Below are positions 9,201-20,373 of a stretch of 25,546 bases of DNA, in pieces. The stretch is from Chromera velia (lineage: Eukaryota; Sar; Chromeraceae): the NCBI GenBank assembly GCA_018398765.1, contig JAHBMJ010001286.1:2473-28018 (forward strand), in the 5' to 3' direction. The notes under the pieces were generated by a model. It worked only from the letters and a program-made list of their open reading frames with translations, searched no databases and was not told where the DNA came from. How positions within the stretch are numbered: the first letter of the stretch is position 1; each line of letters opens with the position of its first letter. A program made the translations under genes and the position numbers.

Positions 9201-12200
9201 CAAGAAAGGATAAGGAAGATCAGAATACTCCATTTGATTTTGCAAACCCAGGACTGTTCAATGCGGTTTCATATATCATTTGTTTTTTCTCTTCTTCAGG
9301 GAAAGTTGATGAACTATCTGTTCATTCGGGATCTCACCAACGACCCAGAGTGGCCCCTGAACATGTGGTCGGCCAATTTCTACGAGACGCAGGCGAATAG
9401 ACTGCCTGCTCTCCTGCTGAGCCACGTGGATGCCTTCAAGGAACAATTAGCGGCGTTCGAGTTGGTGGGAGAGTTCAGGGATGCCGTGCCTCTTCGAGAC
9501 GTCATTGTGGGCACAGAGGGAATCCAAAAAGTGGCAGACTCGATTCTACAGGCAGCATCGGCAGCCAAGGGGGACGCAGAAGGTCTGCCTACCTGAGTCT
9601 CTTCACTCTGAACATAAAAGTATGTGCGTGTCTCATTTGCTCATAGGCACATGCGCACGTAGGTCTGCCTCTCTTTGTCTCTCTCGCGTACACGTAAAGA
9701 CGTTTCACTCAAAGAAATACTTTCTGTTTCCACTATGCTCCCACATGACAGAAACGTGCTCCGATAAGACGTCTTGCCAAGTTGCTCGATTTGACCTCTG
9801 TGCTACAACATGACGTCTTTCCGCTCAACTTCAAGCCATTGTTCCCTGCATCGCTCTACGCATTCCTGTGGAATCGTTGGCATTGAATACGTCCATCCAT
9901 TCGACTCTCAGACCGATTGATGCTCTCTGTGTGTGGGTGCAGGTGTTGTCGGCAATGTCCGCAAACTGTTCTCTGGAGGGAACGCCGGAATGGACACTGC
10001 CGTGGATGCCGTCAGACCTGTCAGTTTAAGTGGAAGACGATCGAGGGGGCGCTTCTGTCAAGCCGACCCCCAGCATCAGAACAGCTCCATTCGCACGGAT
10101 TCTTTATTGTTGCTCCCTGTATGCGTCGATTCACTGTCCTGAATTGATGAAGGGACTTCGACCAGAGCGACAGATGAACGCGAAATGTTCCGATGTTCTA
10201 TCCGTAAATCGTTCAAACCAGGTATGAATGAAGGCACGCGTGTGTTTTGATTTGATTATTTCCTCGCATGCAGTCTCCTGGAGGCAGCGCAACTCTAGTA
10301 GCAGACTCTGAGAAGGCCGTCCAGGAAGCCCAGAGCATCGGGGCGAGGCTCGAGGAGGTGGCTGAGCAGATCCGGGCAGGGGCGGCAGAATGCCAGGGGG
10401 GGGGAGTGTGTGAAACAGCCTCACTCCATGAACTGGCCGTGGAGCTGACGGAGCTGGAAGAGAGGTCGAGGGAAGTGAGGTCCCTCTTGGGGTCTCAAAC
10501 CACGGAGGTGGGTTGCATGGTTTGTCTGTCCGTTTCTGTCAGCATGCATGTGCACACTTGGGGACAGTCAGTCAGTCAAGAACTTGACAAGCAGACGTTG
10601 TGCAAGAGAGACGAGGTGTGAATGGAAAGAGGAAGGAATCTGGGTTAGCTTTTTTGTAACTACATCTCCTCGCGACCCTCCTGGCAGACTTCTCTACATA
10701 TGCGTAGAGACTTGCATATCCAACGCTCAGTTTTTGTGTGTGTCTTTCTCTCCTGTGTTCTCCTCTGCAGCTCAGCAACGTGCGCATCAAATACTATGAA
10801 GACGTTGCAAAGCCCATCTTAGAGCATCCCATTGTAGGGGATGCAGGAAAGGTGGTGTTAGAAGGTCTGGAGGTTCTGAAGGAGAACGTCATCACCCCGG
10901 AAGTCCGGACGGTCCTCAGCACGCTGTCGAATCACGTTCTCTCAGCAGTACCCGAAATCGTGCAGGGAGTGAAAGTTGCAGCGGAGGCGGTGTGGGTCGT
11001 GTTGCAGCCGATTTTGGTGGACACTTTATTGATTGCACTGGAAGTAGCGTTTGATTTGATCACCCAATGGGGTTGGGTTATCTCGGCCGTGCGGATGTTG
11101 TATAAATTCTACAAGTGGGCCACCACGTATGCGCCCGAGCCCTCTCGTCTGTGTGTCCCCGACCACCAGTTGAAGTGTTGCTTCGATACGGTGATGGAGT
11201 GGGCAAAGGTGGCAAAGAAGACCAAGGGAGAGTCAGAATTTTTGAGGGAGACGGGGAAGAGGTTTGAAAAGTCTCTGCAACAAACCTGGAGGGACTGGGT
11301 GGCAGGGACACGACCAACTGCGTTCATCCAGACGGAGTCTCAGTGCAATGCGTGGACGACATCGATGTGAGTGAGCTGCATGGGGTCGATCAATAGTCAG
11401 GAATGGAGGGGTCGTAGGGGAGTTGGAGTTTGATTGTGATGATGGAAGTGAGAATAGGGCTTGCTCGATTCAAAGCCTTATGGGGATGGGAAGGAGAGGG
11501 GAGGAATGGCAAAATTTGATATCTAGGAGTTTGCTCTGCAGTTTCGCACATGAAATCAATTCTGTTCTCGGACTTTCTGCTTCCTTTTCCTTATGCAGGT
11601 ACTATGACAGTCCTGGGAAGATCTTGGAGGTAAGTGAAATCTTTGTCTCGTGTCATTGTTTGTCATTCATTTTGAAAGGGAGGGGCGGGGCGGTCGTGTT
11701 GTCTCCCCCCTCTCACTGCGTTTTCTCTGTTTGCCTTTCTGGTCATTTGTGTTTGGTCCTTGGCATCTCACTATCTCAGTGTCTTTCTTGACTCGCCTTC
11801 CACAGTGACACGAATGACAGAAGTTGCTCGCAAATTCCACAGACACCAGAAGTATTCGCACCTCGAGACCTCATTGTCTCGCAATTTGAGAGACTGGCAG
11901 TAGGATCATACTGATTCTCCTCATCGGAATGCAGGCCGACGGGGACGAGTTGGGAGACAAAGCGCTGGACGGTGTGAAATCTGCTGATGCCATCATGCTG
12001 GAGCAATTGAAGCTGATGGGTGAAAGGCCTCTGAAGAAGAGGCAGAGGACAGACCTGCAAAGTCTGGCTTCGGGGCAGAGCGCAAAGGGAATGTGGCTGG
12101 TGCACGAGAAGTCAGCGACCCCTGTGACATTCTTCAGGTGGACCCCCGATGGCGCCCTCCACTTTTCGGTCAGTCAGTCAGGCAGTGAGTCATGCGACAC

Positions 12201-12374
12201 GTACCAAGAGACGCAACCCGGTCTCCGCAATTGAAGAGGACCAATAACGCGGATCACGATGTAAAAGTGATGAGATACATCGTGATGACTGTACTACTTC
12301 AGGGTGTAGAGGGAATAGGTTTTTCTGCAAGAGCGAACGTTGCACATACATGGATTTCTGCATTGGTTCGTTGG

Positions 12375-12407
<33 letters not shown>

Positions 12408-15400
12408 GATGATGATGATGATAATGATGAAAAGTATGCCCATGTCGTTGTCTGTGCAGGAGAAATCGTTTTTGACTGGCCTGAAGTCTCACGTGACTGC
12501 CAAGATGCAATGCCGATCCTTTCTGTCGAAGCCGAGAGATAAAGACACGAGGTCAACGCTTCAGCAGAGAGGACAGGTCAGTGACGGGCTGAATGGAATG
12601 TGTGAGTGAGAGAATGAAAGATTGCTTGGTAGAAGAACGAGGGAGGCTAGAACGGTTGGAAGGAAGGGCTGACTCACATCTAAGGCGGCCGGGAGAGGAA
12701 TCAAATCTTACAGTGAACGTGTTTGGGCGTATGCATCAATGAATGTGTCCGTTTACAATGACTGCACGACGGCTTTCTGCCTCTTCATCTCTTCTACGAA
12801 AACAAAAGCGGAAGTCCACATGCGTGTACGGCAAAAACAGGTGTCCAGCCCAGTAGCCATGCGGGTGCTCTCAAGGAAGCCCTGTCTATTCGAGGATTGT
12901 GTTCTCTTTTCTTTTGTTTTCTTTCCTTTTCTTTTCAAGCAATCTGTACTGATCTCCGCAACCACTTGCCACATGAATCCATGGCTGCCTCACGCTCACT
13001 TTCTTCATTGTGCCCCGAGGCGCTTTCCGATTCTCTTGACTGCAGGTGATTCAGACTCTCATCAAGACAGTAGGGTCCGACACGGGAGCTCCGAGTTCTT
13101 TCAGGATGCAGATGAAGATTCCAGTCAGCGTTCTTCGAAAGGGCACCCTCGGTATTCCCTTCTACCTCAAATTGAAGCCTGTGCCTGTCCCCCAACGAGC
13201 AGACTTCCCCTGTGGAAACGGGATCTCAACGTTGGGAGCCAACCCGAACAACGGGTCCGTCGTCCACTCGGACGACCCCGCAGAGGCCCCCTGCAAGGAC
13301 TTTTGGGCAACTCCGGAGGACGCACCGGATGTGCAACCTGAGAGTGCGCACTTGTGCAAACTCGCTAACGAGCTTTGCAAGTCAGTCGACTACACATGCA
13401 GAGAATTTATTTATTCTCCCATTTGTTTTTCAACCCAATCGTCTTTTCCTTCGCTTCTTCTGGCTGTCTGCCTCATTCGGCTTTCTTTTCTTTCGGCCTC
13501 AGATCTTCGTGCCTTCTCGCGTGTAAAAAGTCAATTAAGCAAAACAAACACCTAGAAATACGTTGGGTCCGAGCATTCCCTCGCAATTCATGATTCATGA
13601 AAACACTTTTGACAGAGTCTCATTTCAGGCATTTCATCCTTCCTACCTGTTTCGTCCCAGGTCTGCCTGTGCCCTCCTGCCGTCTGAAGAGGCCGCCTGC
13701 GACTCCATGTACGGCGGGAAGAAGATTTTTGACATCCGCGCTGCCATCGAGTACCTTGGAAGAGACGGGGCCGCAAAGAAGGGGAAGAAGAAGGAGGTGT
13801 TCCTTGAAGACTTCTGTGGGGTAAAGGCGAAAGACGCAGGGGAGGTCTTGAAGGAGAAGGAGACAAAGATCAGACGCGCCAACGCTCTGACAGTAGATGC
13901 TGAAACCGAGGGGTCCAGAGGAAGTAAACGAAAAATGATCAAGAAACGAACCCACCGAAGGCATTCGTCTGCCGCCTCCTCTCCTCCTGGGGCCTTCCTT
14001 GAAGAAGAAGAGGAGGAAGGGCAGATGACTGCACGACAAACAACTGCCACCGAGTCGCCGAGAAGGGCTTTTTTCCATTTGTTTGTTTCAAAGCCTCCAA
14101 ACAAGGTGATTCAGCCAGTGGCAAACAAATTTTGTTATGAGCAGATGCTTCCTCGTTGGCGTTGCGGATGGGAGGAGTGCCAGATCTGCCGGTAGGTGGG
14201 TGGGATGGGTTGGAAGGGTGGGAGACACCCGTCAAGGCAGAATGAGGGAAATGGAATGGTGGCCTTCCAAACACCTTTTCTGGAAAGCGGGCTTCCTTCT
14301 TGTTTTTTCAGAGAAGACCTTTTTGAATGAAAAATGGATTGGTCAGCTTTCAGCTATTTTGTCGATCGTTCCGGACGCGTGTTTGAGTGAACCGAGTTTT
14401 CTTTCTTTTCTGTGGTGACTGCATGCAGGCAAGTCGCCTCCTTCTTCTCAAGCAACGAGGGTTCTGCGGGGTGGGCCGCCTGCCGGGCCTTTCAGCGAAT
14501 CGCGGAGACCAGAGGAGAGGGGAGGTCACTGGTTCCCTGGGATTCCTCGAGGGTCCGGGGGGTCTCGAGGGCTTCAAAGTGCAAAGCGATACACACGCAT
14601 CTCAGCGCAAGGAACGCGAACCGCGTGGTCAGTCACATTCATCGAGCGGGCAAAGGCTATCAATCAATAGGGAGCGCCAAAACAAAGCTCTAAATCAATT
14701 GTGCGGTTTGGAGCTCATGATATGATGCATGTCGGTTGTGCTTTTGCCCTCTGACTCTGCACGAGTTTTTCTCGAAAGCAAATGGACGTGTGCAATGGAG
14801 CTGCAAAACTCTCTCCGGACTGCTCTGTCATTGTGGTTGTGATTGCAGCTTAAGGGCAGGCAGATTTCTCTTCAGCAAGCGTGCGAAGAGAACGGCTTCT
14901 GTGACGACAGCATAGAGGCAAGGCAGGGCAGCCAGGCAGAGGTCTCACTCGATCTGACTGGTCCCATTGAGTGGACGCTCCTTCCCTCAGGGTTCAGGGA
15001 GGGGAACATGGAGGGCATGGGGGGGAAGAAGTTGAGGAAAATGGAGGCAAGCGGACGGACTCTGCGGGAGGGGGGCAAGAAGAAGGTGGAGGTGGAGACG
15101 ATGTGCAGGTGGGTCTCTCAAGAGACTGTGTTTTCTCCCTTCTCTTCCTTCGTCGTCCTGCATATCTTTTCCACTGTGTGGCTTCATGCTTTCCTGAGGA
15201 GGGAGTCAAAGCCTTTTCTGCCTGATCTGCATTGAGTCCTCCTTTTTCGTTTTTTTTTTCTGAGGGATGGCTTCTTCCCTCATGATTAGAACGTGTGAAT
15301 TGTTAAGGTATTAATACATTATGGTCATTCAGATAGAAGATGGGAGGTCCGTTTTTGCGTCCAAAAATTGCGTCTCTCTGATGTCTGGTACTGCAGAATG

Positions 15401-17564
15401 TGTACGGAATATGCTTTCCGGGCTTGGGTAGTTCCTGTGATCTCAGAGAGAAGATCGAATCCCAAACGTCTGTGTGAGAGGATTCCCTTCTTTTTTGAAG
15501 AAGAGAAAGAAAGATGTTTTGAGGGACTGAAGTTCTTTCAGACTCTCTTTGGTGATGAAGCAAAGACAGACAAGGAAGAATCGAAAGACGCAATGCACGT
15601 CGTCGCAGTGTGCCGAAAAATCTGTTCCAATGTCCACAAACGAAACGGAGGAATGATCACCCCCGACGTCCTCCTCCCATTCCAAAAAGATCTCAAAGCC
15701 CTCCCCACCCTCGGGCCTGCCTTCTCAAAGTCAAGTCTTCATCTAGAGTTGGGTCCCGATTTGGAAGGAGAGGACGTGGATGAGGGAGAGAACAAACCTC
15801 CCCCAGGGTTCAATGAGACATGGTACCTTGAGGACGCCCAAGTGCATCAGCCGGGGTGGCTGAAGGTCTCGGTTAGGGCTAGGCTCCTTCAGGTTGGTGT
15901 GTCTTTCTGTAGAAAAGGACGGATGGTTGATTTGATATTTACTTGGATGATGCCCCAAGACGTCTCTCGTTTCCTGCATGAAGCCGCTTTTTGCTGTCCG
16001 GGACACGCATGCTCCCCTTGCTTTTGAAAGAAATTGATTTTTCCATCGGGTAGTGCGCAAGGACTAGTCAAGCGACGGAACGGCTTCCGTCTTCTCCTCA
16101 CAATTTTTGGATGCAGATCTTTTTGCCTAGTATGCCTTTTGGTCCGCTCGCCCTCTGTGTCTCTCTCTCTTTTTGAGCAGATTGCCGAAGCACTCGAGAG
16201 GACCTCACGGAAAATGAGGGCACGCCTGGAAGTCATGCACTGGGACGCGCACTACTCCGTCAGACACGTGTACCCCCAGTCTGGGCAGTCGGGTATCGTG
16301 ACCAGAATGACAGAGGAGGGCCTGATGTTCGCCTTGCAGAAGTTTCACCTGGTCTCTAGGTGGGTCGGTATGAGAGAAAAGACATGCAGACACAGAGATG
16401 CATTTCATGCTTTTCACATTCTCCATTCTCTTCGGGTCCCTTTCCCTCGGGCAGCCTCTGAAGAGTCAGCAGAAACGCGGGGTCTGGTGCAGAAAACGAA
16501 GGGAGGGAGGGAAGGAGGAACAGTAAGAGGAGCAGAAGCTCCAAATTTCTGTCTGGATTTTGTGCTTCTGGAAGGTCCACTTTTGCTGCTTCAGAGACTG
16601 GAAAGCTCGACAGATGGGTCGATTCAGTCAGAACGTTGGATTATTTTTTGTCATCTGTGTGCCATTTCCTTTCTGCCTGTGCAGGCACATCAAGGCCGGT
16701 TATGAGTTCTACGTTGCCGGGATGCCCCTCGTGCGTCCTTGTGAGTCTATGAATCGCATCGACGGTGTGATTTTGTTTTTTGAGGGCCTGAAGAGACCCC
16801 TCGAGGAAGTGAAGGACAGCCTGAAGGGGTTGGGGTCTGACATGGACGAGGTTCGTCTGTCTGTGTATTCAATGGGCCAGAGGGATCTTTTGAGGTCTTT
16901 CTTCTTCTTCTTCTTCTTCTTCTTCTTCTTCTTGACTTTGTGGTAATTCGAAGTCATTTGAGACACATAGAGACAAAAAACAAACAAAAAGGAAAAGCAA
17001 GACAATCGGATGGGGGGTGCTCTGGAGAGCGCGTCATGGGTCGACCTTGAGAGAGGCCCACAACCGGAGGAGAAACTTTTGAGAAGGAAGACGAGGGAGA
17101 ACAAAAGTACGTTTGTCGTGCAAGATGTGTTTACATGCACAAATCCACGTGTCCCTCAACGAAAACATGCTCAATTCTTTCTTTCTTTATGCAGGTCCCC
17201 CCTCCCGCTCTGCCAAAATCCTTCCGAGAGAGACGCGTGTGGAGGGCCCGCTCTGACGAGGCAGACAGAGTCCTTCAGTGCAGTAGACAGTCGTTGAGGA
17301 TCCACCAGCTCAGACAGGCTGTCTTCAAACAACTCCAGGCGGACATGAGGAAACTCCACGAGGGACTCAGGGACAGACACGTACGTGAGCTCAAATGAAA
17401 CGAGGGAACCAGCATGGTGGTATTAATGCTAAGAGTGAGATTGCACGAAACCAAACACCAGAGTTTTGGAGTGTCATGTACTGTTCTGTTCTCACGGCCG
17501 CGACAGCTGACCGTCAAAGGGAAAATGCTATAGTAAATGAACGAAGTCAGAAGTTCTTCATTAT

Positions 17565-17614
<50 letters not shown>

Positions 17615-19556
17615 AAGAATCTTCTTGACTACTCATTGAAGGACCTGAAGATGCAGGAGCTGTACGCAAAGTTGGGAAACCTAGTGCCTCCCGATTTTGT
17701 CTCTAGGTGGCAGAGGGCAGGGCACAAACTCCATGACGCTTTTTCGTTCCAAGAGGGGGAGAGAAATTGGCAGAAGGCAAGGTACTGGAAGGTTAGTCCG
17801 CCTCACTCTTGGTGAATGCACTTGAGAATCATCCTTTGTTTGTCTCTTTCTTTGCTGGTATGCTGGCTCTTTGGCTGCCTCCGAATATGTGTGCGTTTAT
17901 TGAAAGTATGAGGTTTTCACACATTTTGCCTGTATACTGCGGTGCAACAGTACAAGTGTGTGCACGTGTTTTTGATTGTTTTTGCATGCATGCGCTCCAT
18001 GCAACAGATATTCGAGCAGATCGAGTCTCAGTGTAGCCTGAGGGATATGAGCTCGTTCAAACACGGGGACATGTCGAGAGCCTTCACGAAGTGCTGCTTC
18101 TCCTCCCAGGAGATGTTCGTGGCAGGAAACCATCAAGTGTCAGTCAGTCAGTGAGTCAGCTAGTCGATCACTTAGTCAGTTGATTGTTGGCATTTTTGAT
18201 TTTGGACAAAGTTGAAACAAGTGGGAAGATGAGACTTTGAAATGCAGAAAGACAGTCTCACACATCCATCCTTTACATACGCAAAGAAAACAGCAAGCAG
18301 GCGGCCCATGATACCGTGTAAATATTGTCGAGTCAGTCAGGAAGTCACGCATCATCACAAATCTCTTAACAGGGACGAGTCATTTTTACACAGCCGATCC
18401 CCCTCATACAGCAGCGGGAAGCACCGCCAGGGCAGCGGCAGTTGCCCATGCCCCCTTGTCGTCGATCAGAAATTTGCGCTTTTCTTTAGTTTTTTTGAGG
18501 GTATTTATGATCCGATGTCTCAACCTGACTTCTTGAAGAATACTCAGAGAAAGAGTCTCAATTTTATTGCGGATGAGTCGAGGCCTGTGTCAATGAAGCG
18601 GTCATTTGTCTGTTCTTTCGCTCTTGTGCAGAGCCGTTATTTTCATGCGACTTGGTACGGTCATGAGGGTACTGGGTGCTCTCAAAGAGCGCGGCTTGTG
18701 GTCTCTCCTGAAGCGTCTGGTTGTCAAGAAGAGCCCCAGCAAGGGCGAGCACGTGTGGGCAGTCAAGCTTCTCTCGGTATTGGTGGCTGCGTTTCAGAGG
18801 ATGATCGACTTCAATGAGAGAGAGTTCAAGGTTGGTTTTTTCTTACCGGGGTTTGGTGTGCCGACACAACCGGGGTTTTCTTACCGGGGTTTCTTACCGG
18901 GGTTTGGTTTTTTCTTACCAGATCTCTCTGTGCGTAGGCCGACACAAACACAAACACACGTACGCGATTCAAGCTGGTTGTGTTTGCATGAAGAAAAGTG
19001 TTTCATTCAATGCTCTGCGAGCTTGGAAGAAAAACGGTACCCTGACACATCTACATAATCAGTCAGAGTGTCATCAGTCATCCCTGCATTCACCGTGCAC
19101 CCATTCACGCAGACCAATCGATCGAATGGATCAGGTTGCGGAGCTTCATTTCCCTTTTTTGTGAAGTGCCCGTGCTTCAAATTTGGACAGCGGTATCGGA
19201 TCCTTCTCTCTCTCTCTCCCGCTCAGGCATGGTTGCAATTTTGGTTTCTCTCTTCTGGTATGTGCTGCGCACAGATGCACGAGGGCGCGTTCAGGTCGAT
19301 GCAAGACATCGCCACGGAACTTCGCGAGCACCGAAGGCGTGGTCTGTCGCACTTCTTCGCACGTCGCTTCGAGGTGGCAAAAAGGAGGGGCAAGAAAACT
19401 GTGAATGCAGTTGCAAAGCGCCTCTCGAAGGTTGGGGGGGCGCTGGATAAGCTGATTTCAACTTTGGAGTCCGAGGCTTCACCTGAAGACAGGAAACGTC
19501 TAGCCCTCAATCGAGAAGGACACGACATGTGCGATAAAAACACACAAACCCGTTGA
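6211..19556 (+). CDS. Giant secretory protein of unknown function, ~25 exons, ~2,163 aa
   Basis: I threaded 25 exons with matching phases: 6211-6288, 6402-7307, 7666-7975, 8013-8099, 8308-8486, 8720-8938, 9300-9582, 9943-10019, 10274-10507, 10771-11366, 11599-11629, 11935-12168, 12460-12576, 13046-13380, 13661-14191, 14429-14627, 14849-15108, 15397-15892, 16181-16359, 16685-16850, 17195-17380, 17615-17791, 18008-18138, 18632-18830, 19275-19556 (TGA). The summed length is a multiple of three. The start ATG at 6211 opens a signal peptide (MGCCWVFRLLWVTCFFLLA). Then come an acidic coiled-coil N-terminus (to ~460), mixed helical segments, a hydrophobic stretch (~865-906), a Cys-bearing region (~1118-1724) and a helical, basic C-terminus. 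No known domain is recognised. The role is unknown; secretory-pathway entry is inferred from the signal peptide. Weakest points are the 7976-8012 junction and the last acceptor. Introns are otherwise 113-493 bp. Confidence 0.75.
6402..8099 (+). other. Exons 2-4 of the giant gene: acidic, coiled-coil, Ser/Asp/Glu-rich N-terminal region
   Basis: Exon 2 (6402-7307) starts with a Gly-rich segment over a long G run (6472-6484), then a Glu/Arg helix and heptad-like stretches to WGWLDPEIRW at the donor (gatgg|gtgcgc). Exon 3 (7666-7975) is dominated by Asp/Glu/Ser (SDYSDDDEEI and similar). Exon 4 (8013-8099) continues the acidic character (GDDEDGMSIDEALTDVYEEG) but in a different frame, joined through a 37-nt GT..AG interval or an uncertain junction. 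Its donor is the first GTCAGT of a gtca repeat at 8100. The composition suggests an extended acidic domain, perhaps for calcium or partner binding; this is speculation. Confidence 0.55.
9042..9086 (+). repeat. (GAAA/GGAA)n purine microsatellite in an intron
   Basis: A run of gaaagaaaggaa units lies in the 8939-9299 intron of the giant gene. It explains the Phe/Leu-rich shadow frames on the opposite strand. No function is apparent. Confidence 0.8.
10771..11366 (+). other. Exon 10 of the giant gene: hydrophobic helical core
   Basis: This largest mid-gene exon encodes ~199 residues (about 792-990). A series of Val/Leu/Ala helices leads to a hydrophobic stretch at 10990-11115 (VWVVLQPILVDTLLIALEVA, then ITQWGWVISAVRML), followed by YKFYKW and a Cys pair (LKCCFD). 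The stretch is long enough for one or two membrane segments, or a buried helical bundle. It is the only strongly hydrophobic part of the protein after the signal peptide. The exon starts after ctctgcag in phase 0 and ends tcgat|gtgagt in phase 2. Confidence 0.55.
11599..11629 (+). other. Exon 11 of the giant gene: 31-nt microexon
   Basis: The 31-nt exon sits between ttatgcag and gtaagt, the latter the closest match to the canonical donor in the gene. It takes phase 2 in and gives phase 0 out, encoding (M)YYDSPGKILE. Without it the flanking exons are out of phase, which supports it being real. Confidence 0.6.
12379..12431 (+). repeat. (GT)n followed by (TGA)n microsatellite in an intron
   Basis: About 14 GT units run straight into a (tga)n tract in the 12169-12459 intron. 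The acceptor tctgtgcag follows 28 nt later. Confidence 0.85.
13046..15892 (+). other. Exons 14-18 of the giant gene: Cys-bearing central region
   Basis: The five exons cover residues ~1118-1724. Cysteines cluster in short helical patterns, e.g. HLCKLANELCK joined to SACALLPSEEAACDSMY across the 13380/13661 junction, CGWEECQICR (to 14191) and KLCERIP..RCFEGL in 15397-15892. Such spacing would suit disulfides in a secreted protein and is loosely saposin-like, but I cannot assign that family. A basic, Ser/Lys-rich insert followed by a Glu run lies in 13661-14191. Confidence 0.45.
16899..16933 (+). repeat. (TTC)n microsatellite in an intron
   Basis: Twelve or so ttc units lie in the 16851-17194 intron. 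They produce an artificial poly-Lys frame on the opposite strand. Confidence 0.85.
17571..17611 (+). repeat. (GT)20 tract abutting a 3' splice site
   Basis: The uninterrupted gt run ends directly in gcag, and the next exon starts at 17615. It occupies the place of the polypyrimidine tract in this intron. Confidence 0.85.
18836..18921 (+). repeat. Short direct repeats (tttcttaccggggttt) in the last intron
   Basis: Four to five imperfect copies of ttcttaccggggttt(gg) occur in tandem within the final intron of the giant gene. The last is shortened to tttcttaccag. It looks like a young minisatellite. Confidence 0.65.
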
Positions 19557-19813
19557 TTTTACTCAAATATATAATGGTATGATGAGTATGAATCATCTCT
19601 TGAGCCGGTTAGATTTTTAGTAAAAGACTAGTAAAAACTACTAGTAGTAGTTAAAAGATGTTAAAAGCTTATACTTTCACTTTAAAGAACTGAATTAATC
19701 TTCGAATTAATTAAATTGATCTATTATATTTTTCGATTTGCAAAGATTTACCACTTAATCTGCCGTCTAATTCATCGTTATAATCTTTATAATCATTAAC
19801 GATGCATCGCTTA

Positions 19814-20373
19814 GGCTTAGACCGTCGCTATCAGGCTATAAAAGAACGCTTAACATTCGGCTGGTGTTATAGTACCGCAGTTTGATCTTCCTATAAAGCT
19901 TAGACTATACGCTACCCTGCAAAGACTTAGTAATTTAGACGGGAATCTAAAGGGATTTAGACAGGAATTTAGAGGAATTTTGACAGGAATTTAGACAGGA
20001 ATTTAGAGGAATTTAGATGAATTTAGCTGGGAATCTAAAGGAATTTAAAGACAGGAATTTAGAGGAATTTAGTAAATTTAGGAGGCCGATTTCTCATGAA
20101 CTATGATCAGTTAGAACTTAATCGATATTAATGGTGCTTATAGATCTATATTGGAACTATAAGCACCGTTAATATCAAGCTCTAACTCATCATAGTTCAT
20201 AACTATTGACCTCCAAAGTTTAGGAATTTAGAGCTCTAAATTCCTTTAGATTCCTGCCTAAATTCCTCTAAATTCCTGTCTAAATTCCTCTAATTCCTGT
20301 CTAAATTCCTAGGCATTTGCAGAATAGACTATAGGGCAGTTGCCTTTTATGACAGGGCTAACTGGTCTTAGCC
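19814..20373. mobile_element. MITE-like foldback element with internal tandem subrepeats
   Basis: The outer ends are complementary (ggcttagacc at 19814-19823; ggtcttagcc at 20364-20373, one mismatch). Further in, ctgcaaagacttagtaattt.. (from ~19917) pairs with the complement of ..aattcctaggcatttgcag (to ~20321). The centre is a strong stem: ctatgatcagttagaac..ggtgcttatag (20101-20143) against ctataagcacc..tctaactcatcatag (20157-20195), loop of 13 nt. Between are tandem units of gacaggaatttagaggaattta on the left (19937-20080) and their complements on the right (20220-20312). No protein is encoded. It is a non-autonomous foldback or MITE-type element or a large palindrome; I see no clear target-site duplication. 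Confidence 0.6.

Larger units (their letters stand above)
16181..19556 (+). other. Exons 19-25 of the giant gene: helical C-terminal region, basic end
   Basis: Seven exons (residues ~1725-2163) encode mostly amphipathic helices with scattered Trp/Cys and a strongly basic final part (FFARRFEVAKRRGKKTVNAV) before the TGA at 19554-19556. The final exon has two in-phase acceptors. The gctgcgcacag ending at 19274 gives a smooth helix from the previous exon. The ctctcccgctcag ending at 19226 has the better pyrimidine tract and would add 16 hydrophobic residues (AWLQFWFLSSGMCCAQ). Confidence 0.5.

Noticed and set aside
16709-17140. Opposite-strand frame with a poly-Lys run
   Set aside because: It is an artefact of the (TTC)n microsatellite in an intron and is antisense to exons.
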